Origin: Micrococcales bacterium
GTDB taxonomy: Bacteria; Actinomycetota; Actinomycetes; Actinomycetales; Microbacteriaceae
Reading direction: 5' to 3'
Assembly (NCBI GenBank): GCA_947489135.1
Contig: CANLCU010000002.1
Span: forward strand, 1 to 56,607
DNA: 56,607 nucleotides
Positions 26,648 through 35,326 of this stretch are shown piece after piece. Positions within the stretch are counted from its first letter, which is position 1. Each line of letters starts with the position of its first letter. The position numbers and the translations under genes are program-made. The notes below the pieces were generated by a model. It made no database searches. It was not told where the DNA came from and saw only the letters and a program-made list of their open reading frames with translations.

Positions 26648-27766
26648 CTATAGAACTTCGCTATGGCCAGTGACCTTAAGTGAATCCACTAGGTTTTTCA
26701 CTCTTTGAGCATGTTCCTTGGTGGTAACCAATAGAGCATCAGGGGTATCAACAACGATTACATCGTCTAGACCAATTAGGGCAACCAAACGACCTGTCTC
26801 TGAAACTAGTATTCCGCTGGACTTGTCGGATAGCACTGTGACTTCACCCAATACAGCCAGGTGATTACGCTTGCCACCTGATTGCAGTTCAGCAATAGCT
26901 GCAAAGTCTCCAACATCGTGCCAACCAAACTTGGCTGGAACAACGGCAACTAGACCCTTGGCAGCAGCAGGTTCTGCAACAGAGTAGTCAACGGCAATCT
27001 TCTTTAGAGTTGGCCAGACATCCTCAAAGGTCTTTTCCTGGCTTGGGGTTCCCCAAGCATCAGCCAAGGCCATGATCTTGGTGTGTAGTTCTGGCTCTGT
27101 CTCCTGAAGAACAGAAAGAATCAATGAAGCAGGAGCAATGAACATACCTGCGTTCCAGAGGTACTTACCTGAGGCAACATACTTACGCGCACGCTCGATA
27201 TCTGGCTTTTCAACAAACTTTGCTACTTCTCTAGCCTGCTTAGCAAAAGGAAGATCCATCTTCTCGCCAGCTTTGATGTAGCCAAAGCCAACTGAAGGTT
27301 CAGTTGGTTGGATGCCAATGGTGACAATCTTGCCTGTTGCAGCAACTGCAACAGCTTCTCTTACGCAATCGCTGAATTCTTTATTGTCTGTGATTACGTG
27401 ATCTGCTGCGAATGAACCGATGATTACATCTGGTTCTCTTTTTACAAGAATTGCAGCAGCTAAAGCAATCGCTGCAGTTGAATCTTTGGGGCTTGGCTCT
27501 AGAAAAAGGTTGTTTTCAACTAATTCTGAACACTGTTCGGAAACAGCACTGCGGTGAGCAACACCTGTTACAACCACGATTCGATCTGCTCCAGAAAGTG
27601 GAGCTAGTCTCTCCCAGGTGTCTTGCAAAAGGGTCTGACCAGATCCGGTCAGGTCATGAAGAAACTTAGGTGCGGATGCTCGAGATAGGGGCCACAGCCT
27701 GCTACCAATCCCACCAGCTGGAATCACAGAATAGAAACGAGCCATTGGCTCTTTAGAGTCACTCAT
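26648..27766 (-). CDS. manC: Mannose-1-phosphate guanylyltransferase
   Basis: This enzyme makes GDP-mannose from mannose-1-phosphate and GTP for mannosylated cell-envelope molecules. The nucleotidyltransferase signature PAGGIGSRLWPLSR is at residues 16-29, and VEKPDIERA and LWNAGMFIA follow. There is no fused isomerase domain (372 aa). The ATG has no Shine-Dalgarno sequence, but TAGGCT lies 9 nt upstream. It is divergent from sdhC. A downstream start at Met8 (MARFYSV) is possible. Confidence 0.9.
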   Translation of the reverse strand: MSDSKEPMARFYSVIPAGGIGSRLWPLSRASAPKFLHDLTGSGQTLLQDTWERLAPLSGADRIVVVTGVAHRSAVSEQCSELVENNLFLEPSPKDSTAAIALAAAILVKREPDVIIGSFAADHVITDNKEFSDCVREAVAVAATGKIVTIGIQPTEPSVGFGYIKAGEKMDLPFAKQAREVAKFVEKPDIERARKYVASGKYLWNAGMFIAPASLILSVLQETEPELHTKIMALADAWGTPSQEKTFEDVWPTLKKIAVDYSVAEPAAAKGLVAVVPAKFGWHDVGDFAAIAELQSGGKRNHLAVLGEVTVLSDKSSGILVSETGRLVALIGLDDVIVVDTPDALLVTTKEHAQRVKNLVDSLKVTGHSEVL

Positions 27767-27775
27767 ACTCTCAAA

Positions 27776-27781
27776 AGCCTA
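27776..27781 (-). promoter_or_regulatory. -10 element of manC
   Basis: TAGGCT on the minus strand, 9 nt before the manC ATG, is consistent with a leaderless or near-leaderless transcript. Confidence 0.4.
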
Positions 27782-27876
27782 ACCCAGATGGCTGGTTTAC
27801 CGATTTTTGTTTAGGTTCTTCAGTTATCATTAAGGAAATCAGGCAAGCGATTTGCTGCCAATCAAGGAGGAGTTTC

Positions 27877-28254
27877 GTGGCTAGAAGACCTGCAGGTACT
27901 TTGTATCGAGGCAAAATAGGCATGTGGTCTTGGGTTTTGCACCGTATTACCGGAGTTGGAATCTACTTCTTCCTCTTGGTTCACATCATGGACACAGCCC
28001 TGGTCCGAGTAAGCCCAGAGGCTTACAACTCAGTAATGGCCGTCTATAAGACCCCAATCGTAGGTGTAGCTGAAATTGGCCTAGTCGCAGCCATTCTTTT
28101 CCACGGTTTCAACGGTATCCGCGTCATTCTTATTGATTTCTGGAGCAAGGGCTCTAAATACCAGAACCTTATGTTCTGGATTGTCCTAGGCATCTTCGTA
28201 GTCTTGATGGCTGCTTGGGTTCCACGCCAGCTAATGCACACATTTGGAGCGTAA
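27877..28254 (+). CDS. sdhC: Succinate dehydrogenase cytochrome b556 subunit
   Basis: This membrane anchor of complex II has 125 aa and three hydrophobic segments. Motifs include the N-terminal RPAGTLYRGKIGMWSWVLHR and the His-containing HRITG and LVHIMD segments expected to line the heme and quinone sites. The start is GTG with a strong AAGGAGG Shine-Dalgarno. It heads sdhCDAB, which couples succinate oxidation in the TCA cycle to the quinone pool. A TATCAT about 45 nt before the start is a plausible -10. Confidence 0.92.
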   Translation: MARRPAGTLYRGKIGMWSWVLHRITGVGIYFFLLVHIMDTALVRVSPEAYNSVMAVYKTPIVGVAEIGLVAAILFHGFNGIRVILIDFWSKGSKYQNLMFWIVLGIFVVLMAAWVPRQLMHTFGA

Positions 28255-28255
28255 A

Positions 28256-28696
28256 TTGAGCGTCGTTATTGAACAACCAAACCAGCCAAGAAGCCGTAAG
28301 AACGCTCAATGGGAAAAACGTGCCTGGATCTTCATGCGTATCTCAGGTGCAGTTCTACTTGTAATGATCTTGGGTCACCTAATGGTCAACCTTGTTCTTC
28401 CTGAGCGTGGAGTTAAATCCATTGACTTCGCATTCGTAGCTGGAAAGTGGGCTGACCCGTTCTGGCAGGTATACGACGGCATCATGCTGTGGCTAGCTCT
28501 CATTCATGGAACCAACGGAATGAGAACTCTAGTTAATGACTATGCAGAACGTGAATGGGTTAGAAAGACTCTAAACATTGCTCTGTGGTCTGTAGCTGCA
28601 ATCTTGTTGATTCTTGGAACTCTAGTAATCACAACATTTGATCCTTGCATCGACCCAGATGTTGAGAACTATCTACCTGGCGTTTGTAAGCCGTAA
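28256..28696 (+). CDS. sdhD: Succinate dehydrogenase hydrophobic anchor subunit
   Basis: This 146-aa membrane subunit has three hydrophobic segments. I use TTG 28256 (MSVVIEQP) because GGAG lies 8 nt upstream; the track start at 28244 overlaps sdhC by 11 nt and would place that Shine-Dalgarno inside the gene. It contains [22 protein letters not shown] and [16 protein letters not shown], with the His residues typical of the anchor. It lies between sdhC and sdhA in the normal actinobacterial order. Confidence 0.88.
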   Translation: MSVVIEQPNQPRSRKNAQWEKRAWIFMRISGAVLLVMILGHLMVNLVLPERGVKSIDFAFVAGKWADPFWQVYDGIMLWLALIHGTNGMRTLVNDYAEREWVRKTLNIALWSVAAILLILGTLVITTFDPCIDPDVENYLPGVCKP

Positions 28697-28704
28697 GGAA
28701 AAAA

Positions 28705-30459
28705 TTGTCCGAAGTTAAAGTCCACCACTACCAGTACGACGTTGTAATCGTTGGTGCCGGAGGTGCAGGTATGCGTGCAGCTATTGAAGCTGGACCTCAT
28801 GCCAAGACTGCTGTTATCTCTAAGCTCTTCCCTACTCGTTCACACACCGGTGCTGCTCAAGGTGGTATGGCAGCAGCGCTTGCCAACGTTGAAGAAGACT
28901 CATGGGAATGGCACACCTTTGACACAGTTAAAGGTGGAGACTACCTAGTTGACCAGGATGCTGCAGAAATTCTTGCTAAAGAATCTGTTCAGGCAGTTAT
29001 TGATCTAGAGAACATGGGTCTTCCATTCAACAGAACTCCAGATGGCAAGATCGACCAGAGACGTTTCGGTGGTCACACTCGCGATCACGGTAAAGCTCCA
29101 GTGCGAAGAAGTTGTTATGCAGCTGACCGCACCGGTCACATGATTCTGCAGACCTTGTACCAAAACTGTGTGAAGTTAGGCATTGAGTTCTATAACGAGT
29201 TCTATGTTCTAGACCTAGTAATGAACACAGTTGATGGGGTTGAAAGACCAGCTGCTGTTGTTGCATATGAATTAGCTACCGGAGACCTACACGTCTTCCA
29301 AGGTAAGTCAATTGTGTTTGCAACCGGTGGTTTCGGAAAGATCTTCAAGACAACTTCTAACGCACACACTCTTACTGGAGATGGTGTTGGCATCATCTAC
29401 CGCAAGGGTCTTCCTCTAGAAGACATGGAGTTCTACCAATTCCACCCAACTGGTCTGGCTGGGCTAGGAATTCTTTTGAGTGAAGCAGCTCGTGGTGAAG
29501 GAGCAATCCTTCGTAATGCTTCAGGTGAGCGCTTCATGGAGCGCTATGCCCCAACCATCAAGGACCTAGCCCCTAGAGACATGGTTGCTCGTGCAATGGC
29601 TAATGAAGTTCGTGAAGGAAGAGGAGCAGGTCCACACAAGGACTACGTTCTGCTGGACCTTACTCACCTAGAGCCTGCTGTTATTGATGCCAAGCTTCCA
29701 GACATTACTGAGTTTGCTAGAACCTACCTAGGTGTTGAGCCTTATACCGAGCCAGTTCCTGTTTTCCCAACTGCTCACTATGCGATGGGTGGAATTCCAA
29801 CCAACATCAAGACTGAAGTGCTTAGAGACAATGACACTGTTGTGCCAGGTCTATATGCTGCTGGTGAATGCGCTTGTGTATCTGTGCACGGAGCTAACCG
29901 TCTTGGAACTAACTCACTACTAGACATTAACGTATTCGGTAAGCGTGCAGGTATCTATGCAGTTGAGTATGCGAAGGATGCAAGCTTTGTTGATGTTCCA
30001 GCTGACGCTGTTGCTGAAACTGTGAAGCTAATTGAACACATGCGTAATGCTCGTGGAACTGAAAAGATTGCGGTCATCCGTAAAGAACTTCAGGACACCA
30101 TGGACAAGAACGCTCAAGTTTATAGAACTGAAGATTCATTGAACGAAGCACTAGAGAAGATCAAAGAACTTCGCAAGAGATATGAAAACATTCAGGTTCA
30201 AGACCGTGGTCTTCGTTTCAACACTGATCTTCTAGAAGCTATTGAACTTGGATTCCTTCTAGACCTTGCAGAAGTTCTAGCCTTCACTGCTCGTGAGAGA
30301 CGTGAAAGCCGCGGTGGTCACTACCGTGAAGACTTCGAAACTAGAGATGACGATAAGTTCATGGTTCACTCAATGGCTTACAAAAATGGAGACCAGATCG
30401 ACATCGGTTGGAAACCTGTTGTTATTACCAACTACCCACCAATGGAGCGTAAGTACTAA
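28705..30459 (+). CDS. sdhA: Succinate dehydrogenase flavoprotein subunit
   Basis: The catalytic FAD subunit oxidises succinate to fumarate at the cytoplasmic face. The dinucleotide fold [14 protein letters not shown] is followed by SHTGAAQGG, whose His binds FAD covalently. The active-site regions [14 protein letters not shown] and [12 protein letters not shown] are present, as is the late [11 protein letters not shown]. The start is TTG with AAGGAAAAAA upstream. The 584-aa length is normal. Its stop shares a base with the sdhB start. Confidence 0.96.
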   Translation: MSEVKVHHYQYDVVIVGAGGAGMRAAIEAGPHAKTAVISKLFPTRSHTGAAQGGMAAALANVEEDSWEWHTFDTVKGGDYLVDQDAAEILAKESVQAVIDLENMGLPFNRTPDGKIDQRRFGGHTRDHGKAPVRRSCYAADRTGHMILQTLYQNCVKLGIEFYNEFYVLDLVMNTVDGVERPAAVVAYELATGDLHVFQGKSIVFATGGFGKIFKTTSNAHTLTGDGVGIIYRKGLPLEDMEFYQFHPTGLAGLGILLSEAARGEGAILRNASGERFMERYAPTIKDLAPRDMVARAMANEVREGRGAGPHKDYVLLDLTHLEPAVIDAKLPDITEFARTYLGVEPYTEPVPVFPTAHYAMGGIPTNIKTEVLRDNDTVVPGLYAAGECACVSVHGANRLGTNSLLDINVFGKRAGIYAVEYAKDASFVDVPADAVAETVKLIEHMRNARGTEKIAVIRKELQDTMDKNAQVYRTEDSLNEALEKIKELRKRYENIQVQDRGLRFNTDLLEAIELGFLLDLAEVLAFTARERRESRGGHYREDFETRDDDKFMVHSMAYKNGDQIDIGWKPVVITNYPPMERKY

Positions 30460-31205
30460 TGAGCTCAACTATGGAAACTAAAGAAATCGGTGTAATCCCA
30501 TCCTTCACCGTCACTTTAATGGTTCGTCGTTTCGATCCTGAAACAGATTCCGAGCCTAAGTGGCAAGACTTTGATGTGACTATGTTTGGAACCGATCGTG
30601 TTCTAGATGCTCTTCACAAAATCAAGTGGGAGTTAGACGGAAGTCTTACTTTCAGAAGATCATGTGCTCACGGTGTTTGTGGTTCAGATGCAATGCGTAT
30701 TAACGGAAGAAACCGTTTAGCTTGTAAGACTCTGATCAAAGATTTAGACATTACTCAGCCGATCTATGTTGAACCAATCAAGGGCCTAAAAGTTGAGAAG
30801 GACCTTGTTGTAGACATGGAGCCTTTCTACCAGGCCTATAGAGATGTAAAGCCATTCCTAATTGCTTCAGATACTCCAGCAGCTGAGCGTCTTCAGTCTC
30901 CAGAAGATCGTGCTCGTTTTGATGACACCACTAAGTGCATTCTTTGTGCTGCCTGCACAACCTCTTGCCCTGTGTTCTGGACAGACAACCAGTACTTCGG
31001 TCCTGCAGCTATTGTGAACGCTCACCGCTTTATCTTTGACTCAAGAGATGAAGCAGCTGAGGTAAGACTAGACATCTTGAACGATAAAGAAGGTGTCTGG
31101 CGTTGCCGCACTACCTTCAACTGCACCGAGGCTTGCCCTAGAGGAATTGAAGTTACCAAGGCTATCGCTGAGGTAAAGCAGGCTGTTCTTCGCGGTCGCC
31201 GCTAG
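30459..31205 (+). CDS. sdhB: Succinate dehydrogenase iron-sulfur subunit
   Basis: This subunit carries electrons from FAD to quinone through three clusters. The 2Fe-2S ligands lie in SCAHGVCGSD and the following LAC. The 4Fe-4S and 3Fe-4S ligands lie in CILCAACTTSCP and CRTTFNCTEACPRG. All are intact. The 248-aa length fits. The gene starts at ATG 30459 in a TAATG overlap with sdhA and closes the operon. No clear terminator follows in the 73 nt to the next gene. Confidence 0.96.
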   Translation: MSSTMETKEIGVIPSFTVTLMVRRFDPETDSEPKWQDFDVTMFGTDRVLDALHKIKWELDGSLTFRRSCAHGVCGSDAMRINGRNRLACKTLIKDLDITQPIYVEPIKGLKVEKDLVVDMEPFYQAYRDVKPFLIASDTPAAERLQSPEDRARFDDTTKCILCAACTTSCPVFWTDNQYFGPAAIVNAHRFIFDSRDEAAEVRLDILNDKEGVWRCRTTFNCTEACPRGIEVTKAIAEVKQAVLRGRR

Positions 31206-31266
31206 TCCCACCTGAAAGTTATCTAAGAGATACCCGCATTTACTGGGTTAGCTAATACCTCTTGCT

Positions 31267-31272
31267 TATCCT
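31267..31272 (+). promoter_or_regulatory. Leaderless -10 element of the Rieske-like gene
   Basis: TATCCTTG, with the hexamer ending exactly 6 nt before ATG 31279, matches the pattern at the other leaderless genes. Confidence 0.5.
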
Positions 31273-31278
31273 TGAGTT

Positions 31279-31761
31279 ATGACCGAATTCAACTCTTGCC
31301 CTGCCGACGGGGCACATAAAGAGGTGAATGATTCTATTTCTGGAGTTAGTCGCAGGTCTTTCCTAACCAAGATAGCTATTGCAGCAGGAACAATCGGTCT
31401 AAGCTCTATTGCCTCTTCAGCACTAGCTAGTCAAAAGAAATACAAGATTTGCTCAACCAAAGATATAAAGGTTGGCGGTGCTAGTTCATTTAGAGTGCCA
31501 GGAGCTAAGAACCTGATGGTTCTAATCACTCAACCAAAGCCAGGTGTCTTCAGAGCTTTTGATCAACGCTGCACCCACAACGGTCTCGCTATCAATTCAA
31601 TTAAGGGCAAGAACCTAGCTTGCCAAGCTCAGAGCAAAGGACATGGATCGCAATTTGATATGGAATCTGGTTCACCTAGAACTGGTCCTGCGAGAAAGTC
31701 ACTTCAACGTTATGAGGTTTCCGTTGAGAAGAACTTTATCTTCATAACTCTTAAAGCCTGA
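31279..31761 (+). CDS. Exported Rieske-like 2Fe-2S protein with an altered second ligand motif
   Basis: This 160-aa protein has a twin-arginine signal (SRRSFLTK, then a hydrophobic stretch ending near ALASQ) and a small Rieske domain. The first ligand motif is normal in part (RCTHNG), but the disulphide Cys after it is missing. The second motif reads CQAQSKGHGSQFD, giving Cys-x6-His instead of the classical Cys-x2-His. The downstream SGSPRTGPA and the final beta strands fit Rieske proteins. It could be a folded cofactor-binding variant or a protein that has lost the cluster. It follows sdhB but has its own promoter, and its 3' end overlaps ptsI by 11 nt. Confidence 0.75.
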   Translation: MTEFNSCPADGAHKEVNDSISGVSRRSFLTKIAIAAGTIGLSSIASSALASQKKYKICSTKDIKVGGASSFRVPGAKNLMVLITQPKPGVFRAFDQRCTHNGLAINSIKGKNLACQAQSKGHGSQFDMESGSPRTGPARKSLQRYEVSVEKNFIFITLKA

Positions 31762-33295
31762 GTGCTCTAGCCAAGCTTGGAAGAAGAGCTGGAGATGCAG
31801 ATAAAGATGTCACTCCATATTCGATAAACAGTTTTGCTGAAACCAGATCACTGGCAGCCTCACCACAAATTCCAATTGGCTTTCCAGCTTTGACACAAGC
31901 TCTAGAAACTCTTTCAATCAGTTTCAAAACTTCCGGTGAACGTACCTCTGAGACAGGCAGAGGTGAATCCATTCGATCATGATTCAAGGTGTATTGAGTT
32001 AGATCATTTGTTCCGATACTTAGAAAATCAACAGCTTCTACTATTCGCTCAAGTACATCTGGTTCACAAACTTCAGGAACCTCGATCATCACGCCAACAG
32101 TTTCAAGACCTAATTGATTGGCCATGCTCACAAACTCAACTGCTTGCTCTGCTGTTGAAACCATAGGAGCCATTACCCAGAGCTTTGCACTTGGATACTT
32201 TTTTGAAGCAAGGCTAAGTGCTGTTAGTTGAGTGATCAGAGCTTCCGGGTTTGAAAGAAGTGCTTGGAATCCTCGGTTGGCATACTTACCCTTCTCAGTG
32301 AGCTTTAGGAAAGGTAGTGGCTTATCTGTGTCCAAATCTAGAACTCGAACAATAACTACCTGATCAGGGAACTGCTCAAGGAGCCTTGAGTATTCCAATA
32401 CTTGGGTATCCAGAGATGGTGCAGTTTTTTCTCCAAGGAAAAGTAGTTCTGTTCTAAATAGGCCTACCCCTTGAGCACCAAAAGCTAGAGCAGCATCTAC
32501 TTCAGAACTAGAGCCTAAGTTTGCATACAACTTCACTGGCAAATTCAGTTCTTCTATGGACAAACCAAGCTCAGGCTTGCTGTCTTGCGCAGCTTTTGAG
32601 TATTGGTCTAATTCCAGTTGATCTGGTCTGACCAGTACCTGCCCACTTGAAGAGTCAACGATTAGTTGCTCTCCAGATTGGATGAACTCAGTACCACTCA
32701 CAGACACAACCGTTGGCAGATTCATACCTCTAGCCAAGATAGAAGTGTGTGAGGTTGGACTACCCAAACTTGAAACAAGTCCGACTATTGAACTCTTATG
32801 AAGTTTCACCATTTCTAGCGGACCAAGATTGTCTGTAACTAGAACGAAAGGATCTGTTGGCCAGATCAAATCTTCTTTACCAGTGAGCTTGTCTATAACT
32901 CGCTCACCTAATTCAGTAATGTCATTTGATCGCTCAGCGAAGTATTCCCCAAGCTGAGCCAGAGCTTCGGCGGCTAATTTAAATGCACCCATGACGGCTC
33001 TTTGTGAATTGGCACCATCAGCTAATCGAACCTTGATGCTCTCCATCAAAGACTGATCTTCTAGTACTAGTTTCAAAGCATCAAGAATGTCCGCTGACTC
33101 ATCGTCGGTTTCTGCTCTAGCCTCTTCAATTTCTTTAGCAACATCAGCTAGTGCTGCTCTAATTGCCAATAACCCTCTAGTTGAGCCTTTGGCTTCACTG
33201 TCCCATGGGACATATCGTTCTGATCTATAGATGAACGCTGGAGCTATGGACACACCTGTGCCAACACCGGCACCAACTAATACGCGTTCACTCAC
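31751..33295 (-). CDS. ptsI: Phosphoenolpyruvate--protein phosphotransferase (PTS enzyme I)
   Basis: EI takes phosphate from PEP and passes it to HPr. The phosphorylated His183 is in SPTSHTSILARG. The PEP-binding signature VDFLSIGTNDLTQY and active-site Cys477 in GICGEAAS are present. At 514 aa it is shorter than the roughly 575-aa E. coli enzyme, mainly at the C-terminus. Its GTG start is leaderless (TAGACT 6 nt upstream) and faces xthA across only 33 bp. No ptsH is visible. In this window its only potential clients are the IIA/IIB pair at 16782-17510. Confidence 0.93.
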   Translation of the reverse strand: MSERVLVGAGVGTGVSIAPAFIYRSERYVPWDSEAKGSTRGLLAIRAALADVAKEIEEARAETDDESADILDALKLVLEDQSLMESIKVRLADGANSQRAVMGAFKLAAEALAQLGEYFAERSNDITELGERVIDKLTGKEDLIWPTDPFVLVTDNLGPLEMVKLHKSSIVGLVSSLGSPTSHTSILARGMNLPTVVSVSGTEFIQSGEQLIVDSSSGQVLVRPDQLELDQYSKAAQDSKPELGLSIEELNLPVKLYANLGSSSEVDAALAFGAQGVGLFRTELLFLGEKTAPSLDTQVLEYSRLLEQFPDQVVIVRVLDLDTDKPLPFLKLTEKGKYANRGFQALLSNPEALITQLTALSLASKKYPSAKLWVMAPMVSTAEQAVEFVSMANQLGLETVGVMIEVPEVCEPDVLERIVEAVDFLSIGTNDLTQYTLNHDRMDSPLPVSEVRSPEVLKLIERVSRACVKAGKPIGICGEAASDLVSAKLFIEYGVTSLSASPALLPSLARALRL

Positions 33296-33301
33296 CTAAC
33301 A

Positions 33302-33307
33302 AGTCTA
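33302..33307 (-). promoter_or_regulatory. Leaderless -10 element of ptsI
   Basis: TAGACTTG on the minus strand, with the hexamer ending exactly 6 nt before the ptsI GTG. Its expected -35 would fall on the xthA start region, so the two divergent promoters overlap. Confidence 0.5.
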
Positions 33308-33316
33308 AGATGACCT

Positions 33317-33322
33317 TAAACT
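33317..33322 (+). promoter_or_regulatory. Leaderless -10 element of xthA
   Basis: TAAACTTG, with the hexamer ending exactly 6 nt before the xthA ATG, in the 33-bp gap shared with ptsI. Confidence 0.5.
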
Positions 33323-33328
33323 TGTCCC

Positions 33329-34156
33329 ATGCCAACTAATCTCTCCGTAGTAACCATCAACGTCAACGGCGTTAGAGCCGCCTTCAAGAAGGGCTTCGCC
33401 GAATGGGTCGTCGAGAACTCCCCTGATGTGATTGCCCTGCAGGAGGTTAGAGCTGAAACTACAGATCTAATCGAGATTTTCAGTGCTATCGAAGCACTAC
33501 AGAATGATGGCACTAAGTGGCATATCCTTCATGACTCAGCATCTGCTAAAGGTAGAGCTGGAGTAGCTGTTATTTCTAAAGTTGCTCCAGTAGCTTCAAG
33601 AACCACCCTTGGGCCTAAGAGCTTTGACAGTGCTGGTAGATGGCTAGAAGTAGATTTCAAGATCAAGAGCAAGACAGTAACTGTTATCAGCACATATGTT
33701 CACTCAGGTGAAGTGGATACCCCTAAGCAGGTTGAGAAATACAAGTTCCTAGATGCCATGACCAAGCGCATGGCAGAACTAAGAAAAGAAGATGGCCTTG
33801 TGGTCGTTGTTGGAGATCTAAACGTTGGACATACTGAGCTAGATATCAAGAACTGGAAAGGCAACCTCAAGAACGCTGGGTTCCTTCCTGAAGAACGTGC
33901 CTACTTTGATACCTGGATGCATAAGCAGGGCTGGATAGATCTAGGTAGAGCTGCTCACCCAGAACAACCAGGTCCATACACCTGGTGGAGCTATAGAGGT
34001 CAGGCTTTTGATACCGATACCGGCTGGAGAATTGACTACCAACTAGCAACGCCCAAGCTAGCCAAGGTTGCATCTGGCTACAAAGTTCATAGAGCAGCTA
34101 ATTACGATACCCGTTTCACAGACCATTCCCCCGTCGTTGTTGAGTACGCTATCTAA
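33329..34156 (+). CDS. xthA: Exodeoxyribonuclease III (AP endonuclease)
   Basis: This Mg-dependent enzyme cleaves DNA at abasic sites and trims 3' ends in base-excision repair. Motifs are [10 protein letters not shown], the catalytic Glu in [28 protein letters not shown] and the final [10 protein letters not shown]. All are intact in 275 aa. It is leaderless and precedes trpS by 1 nt, so the two are probably co-transcribed. The adjacency to trpS is common in Microbacteriaceae-like genomes, as far as I recall. Confidence 0.93.
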   Translation: MPTNLSVVTINVNGVRAAFKKGFAEWVVENSPDVIALQEVRAETTDLIEIFSAIEALQNDGTKWHILHDSASAKGRAGVAVISKVAPVASRTTLGPKSFDSAGRWLEVDFKIKSKTVTVISTYVHSGEVDTPKQVEKYKFLDAMTKRMAELRKEDGLVVVVGDLNVGHTELDIKNWKGNLKNAGFLPEERAYFDTWMHKQGWIDLGRAAHPEQPGPYTWWSYRGQAFDTDTGWRIDYQLATPKLAKVASGYKVHRAANYDTRFTDHSPVVVEYAI

Positions 34157-34157
34157 C

Positions 34158-35165
34158 ATGAGTGGCAAAGCAAATCTTCTAAGCGGCATGCAGCCGAGTG
34201 CATCTTCCCTGCATCTGGGTAACTACCTTGGTGCACTAGTTAACTGGGTCAACATGCAGAGAGACTTCAACGCATTTTATGTAATCGTTGACCTACATGC
34301 CATCACAGTCCCTCAAGATCCAAACGAACTTAGAACCAACACCAGAAGAACTGCTGCTCAATACATCGCAGCAGGTATTAACCCGCAGGACTCTGCGCTA
34401 TTTGTTCAAAGCCATGTTCCAGCTCATGCTGAACTAGCTTGGGTTCTAAACTGCATCACTGGTTTCGGTGAAGCAAGTCGCATGACTCAGTTCAAAGACA
34501 AATCACAAAAAGCTGGAAGCGATTCCGCATCTGTTGGATTGTTTACTTACCCAATTCTTCAAGCTGCGGACATCTTGCTATACCAACCAAAAGCAGTTCC
34601 AGTTGGTGAAGACCAGAGACAGCATCTTGAACTAACTCGCGATCTAGCTGAACGTTTCAACACAAGATATGGTCAAACCTTCACTATTCCTGAAGCACAC
34701 ATCTTGAAAGAAACTGCAAAGATTTATGACCTGCAGAACCCAACAGCGAAGATGTCTAAATCAGCTGGTGACCCTAAGGGCCTTGTGAATCTGATGGACG
34801 ACGATTCAACTATCATGAAAAAGATTAAGAGTGCTGTTACCGACACAGACTCATCAATCAGAGTTGACTGGGAAAACAAACCAGGAGTAACAAACCTTCT
34901 TTCTATTCACTCCTCTATTAGCGGTGAATCTCTAGCTTCACTAGAAGATAGATTCCAAGGTGCTGGCTACGGCGTACTAAAAGGTGAAGTAGCAGATGTT
35001 GTTATCAGTGCTCTAGGCCCAATCAGAGATAGAGCAAACGATCTCATGAGTGACCCTGCAGAACTGGATCGCCTTCTAGCCTCAGGTGCCGAAAAGGCTC
35101 GTGAAGTGGCCGAGACCACTTTGGCCCTCGTTTATGACCGAGTAGGGTTCATTAAGGCCAAATAG
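34158..35165 (+). CDS. trpS: Tryptophanyl-tRNA synthetase
   Basis: TrpS charges tRNA-Trp. The class I HIGH-like motif is in [10 protein letters not shown] and the KMSKS motif is KMSKSAGDP. The protein is 335 aa from ATG 34158; the track frame starts 30 codons too early inside xthA. The segment [19 protein letters not shown] is conserved in the family. A short hairpin follows 8 nt after the stop. Confidence 0.94.
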   Translation: MSGKANLLSGMQPSASSLHLGNYLGALVNWVNMQRDFNAFYVIVDLHAITVPQDPNELRTNTRRTAAQYIAAGINPQDSALFVQSHVPAHAELAWVLNCITGFGEASRMTQFKDKSQKAGSDSASVGLFTYPILQAADILLYQPKAVPVGEDQRQHLELTRDLAERFNTRYGQTFTIPEAHILKETAKIYDLQNPTAKMSKSAGDPKGLVNLMDDDSTIMKKIKSAVTDTDSSIRVDWENKPGVTNLLSIHSSISGESLASLEDRFQGAGYGVLKGEVADVVISALGPIRDRANDLMSDPAELDRLLASGAEKAREVAETTLALVYDRVGFIKAK

Positions 35166-35173
35166 TCGCTCCT

Positions 35174-35191
35174 TGGGAACGAAAGTTCCCA
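35174..35191 (+). terminator. Short hairpin after trpS
   Basis: TGGGAAC and GTTCCCA form a 7-bp stem with a GAAA loop. There is no U tract (GTAAACAAG follows), so termination is only probable from its position. Confidence 0.4.
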
Positions 35192-35284
35192 GTAAACAAG
35201 CGGTATGTAGCCTCATCTAAATCGTTATCTAGGCGTGAGCATCCAGCCTAAATTTCGTATTTTTGTCCACTATATTTCTGTTGA

Positions 35285-35299
35285 GGCGTTATCTACGCC
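35285..35299 (+). promoter_or_regulatory. Operator-like inverted repeat upstream of the sugar importer
   Basis: GGCGT-TATCT-ACGCC is a 5-5-5 inverted repeat 27 nt before the importer start codon. A related half-copy, CGTTATCTAGGCG, begins at 35223, 64 bp further upstream on the same strand. This could be a site for a sugar-responsive repressor. No regulator gene is adjacent. Confidence 0.35.
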
Positions 35300-35326
35300 C
35301 CGCCCATTACTATCAAGGAGAAATTA

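Noticed and set aside
31206-31278. Possible terminator between sdhB and the Rieske-like gene
   Set aside because: Only a 4-bp ACCC/GGGT pairing with a long loop is visible and there is no U tract. Too weak to report as a terminator.
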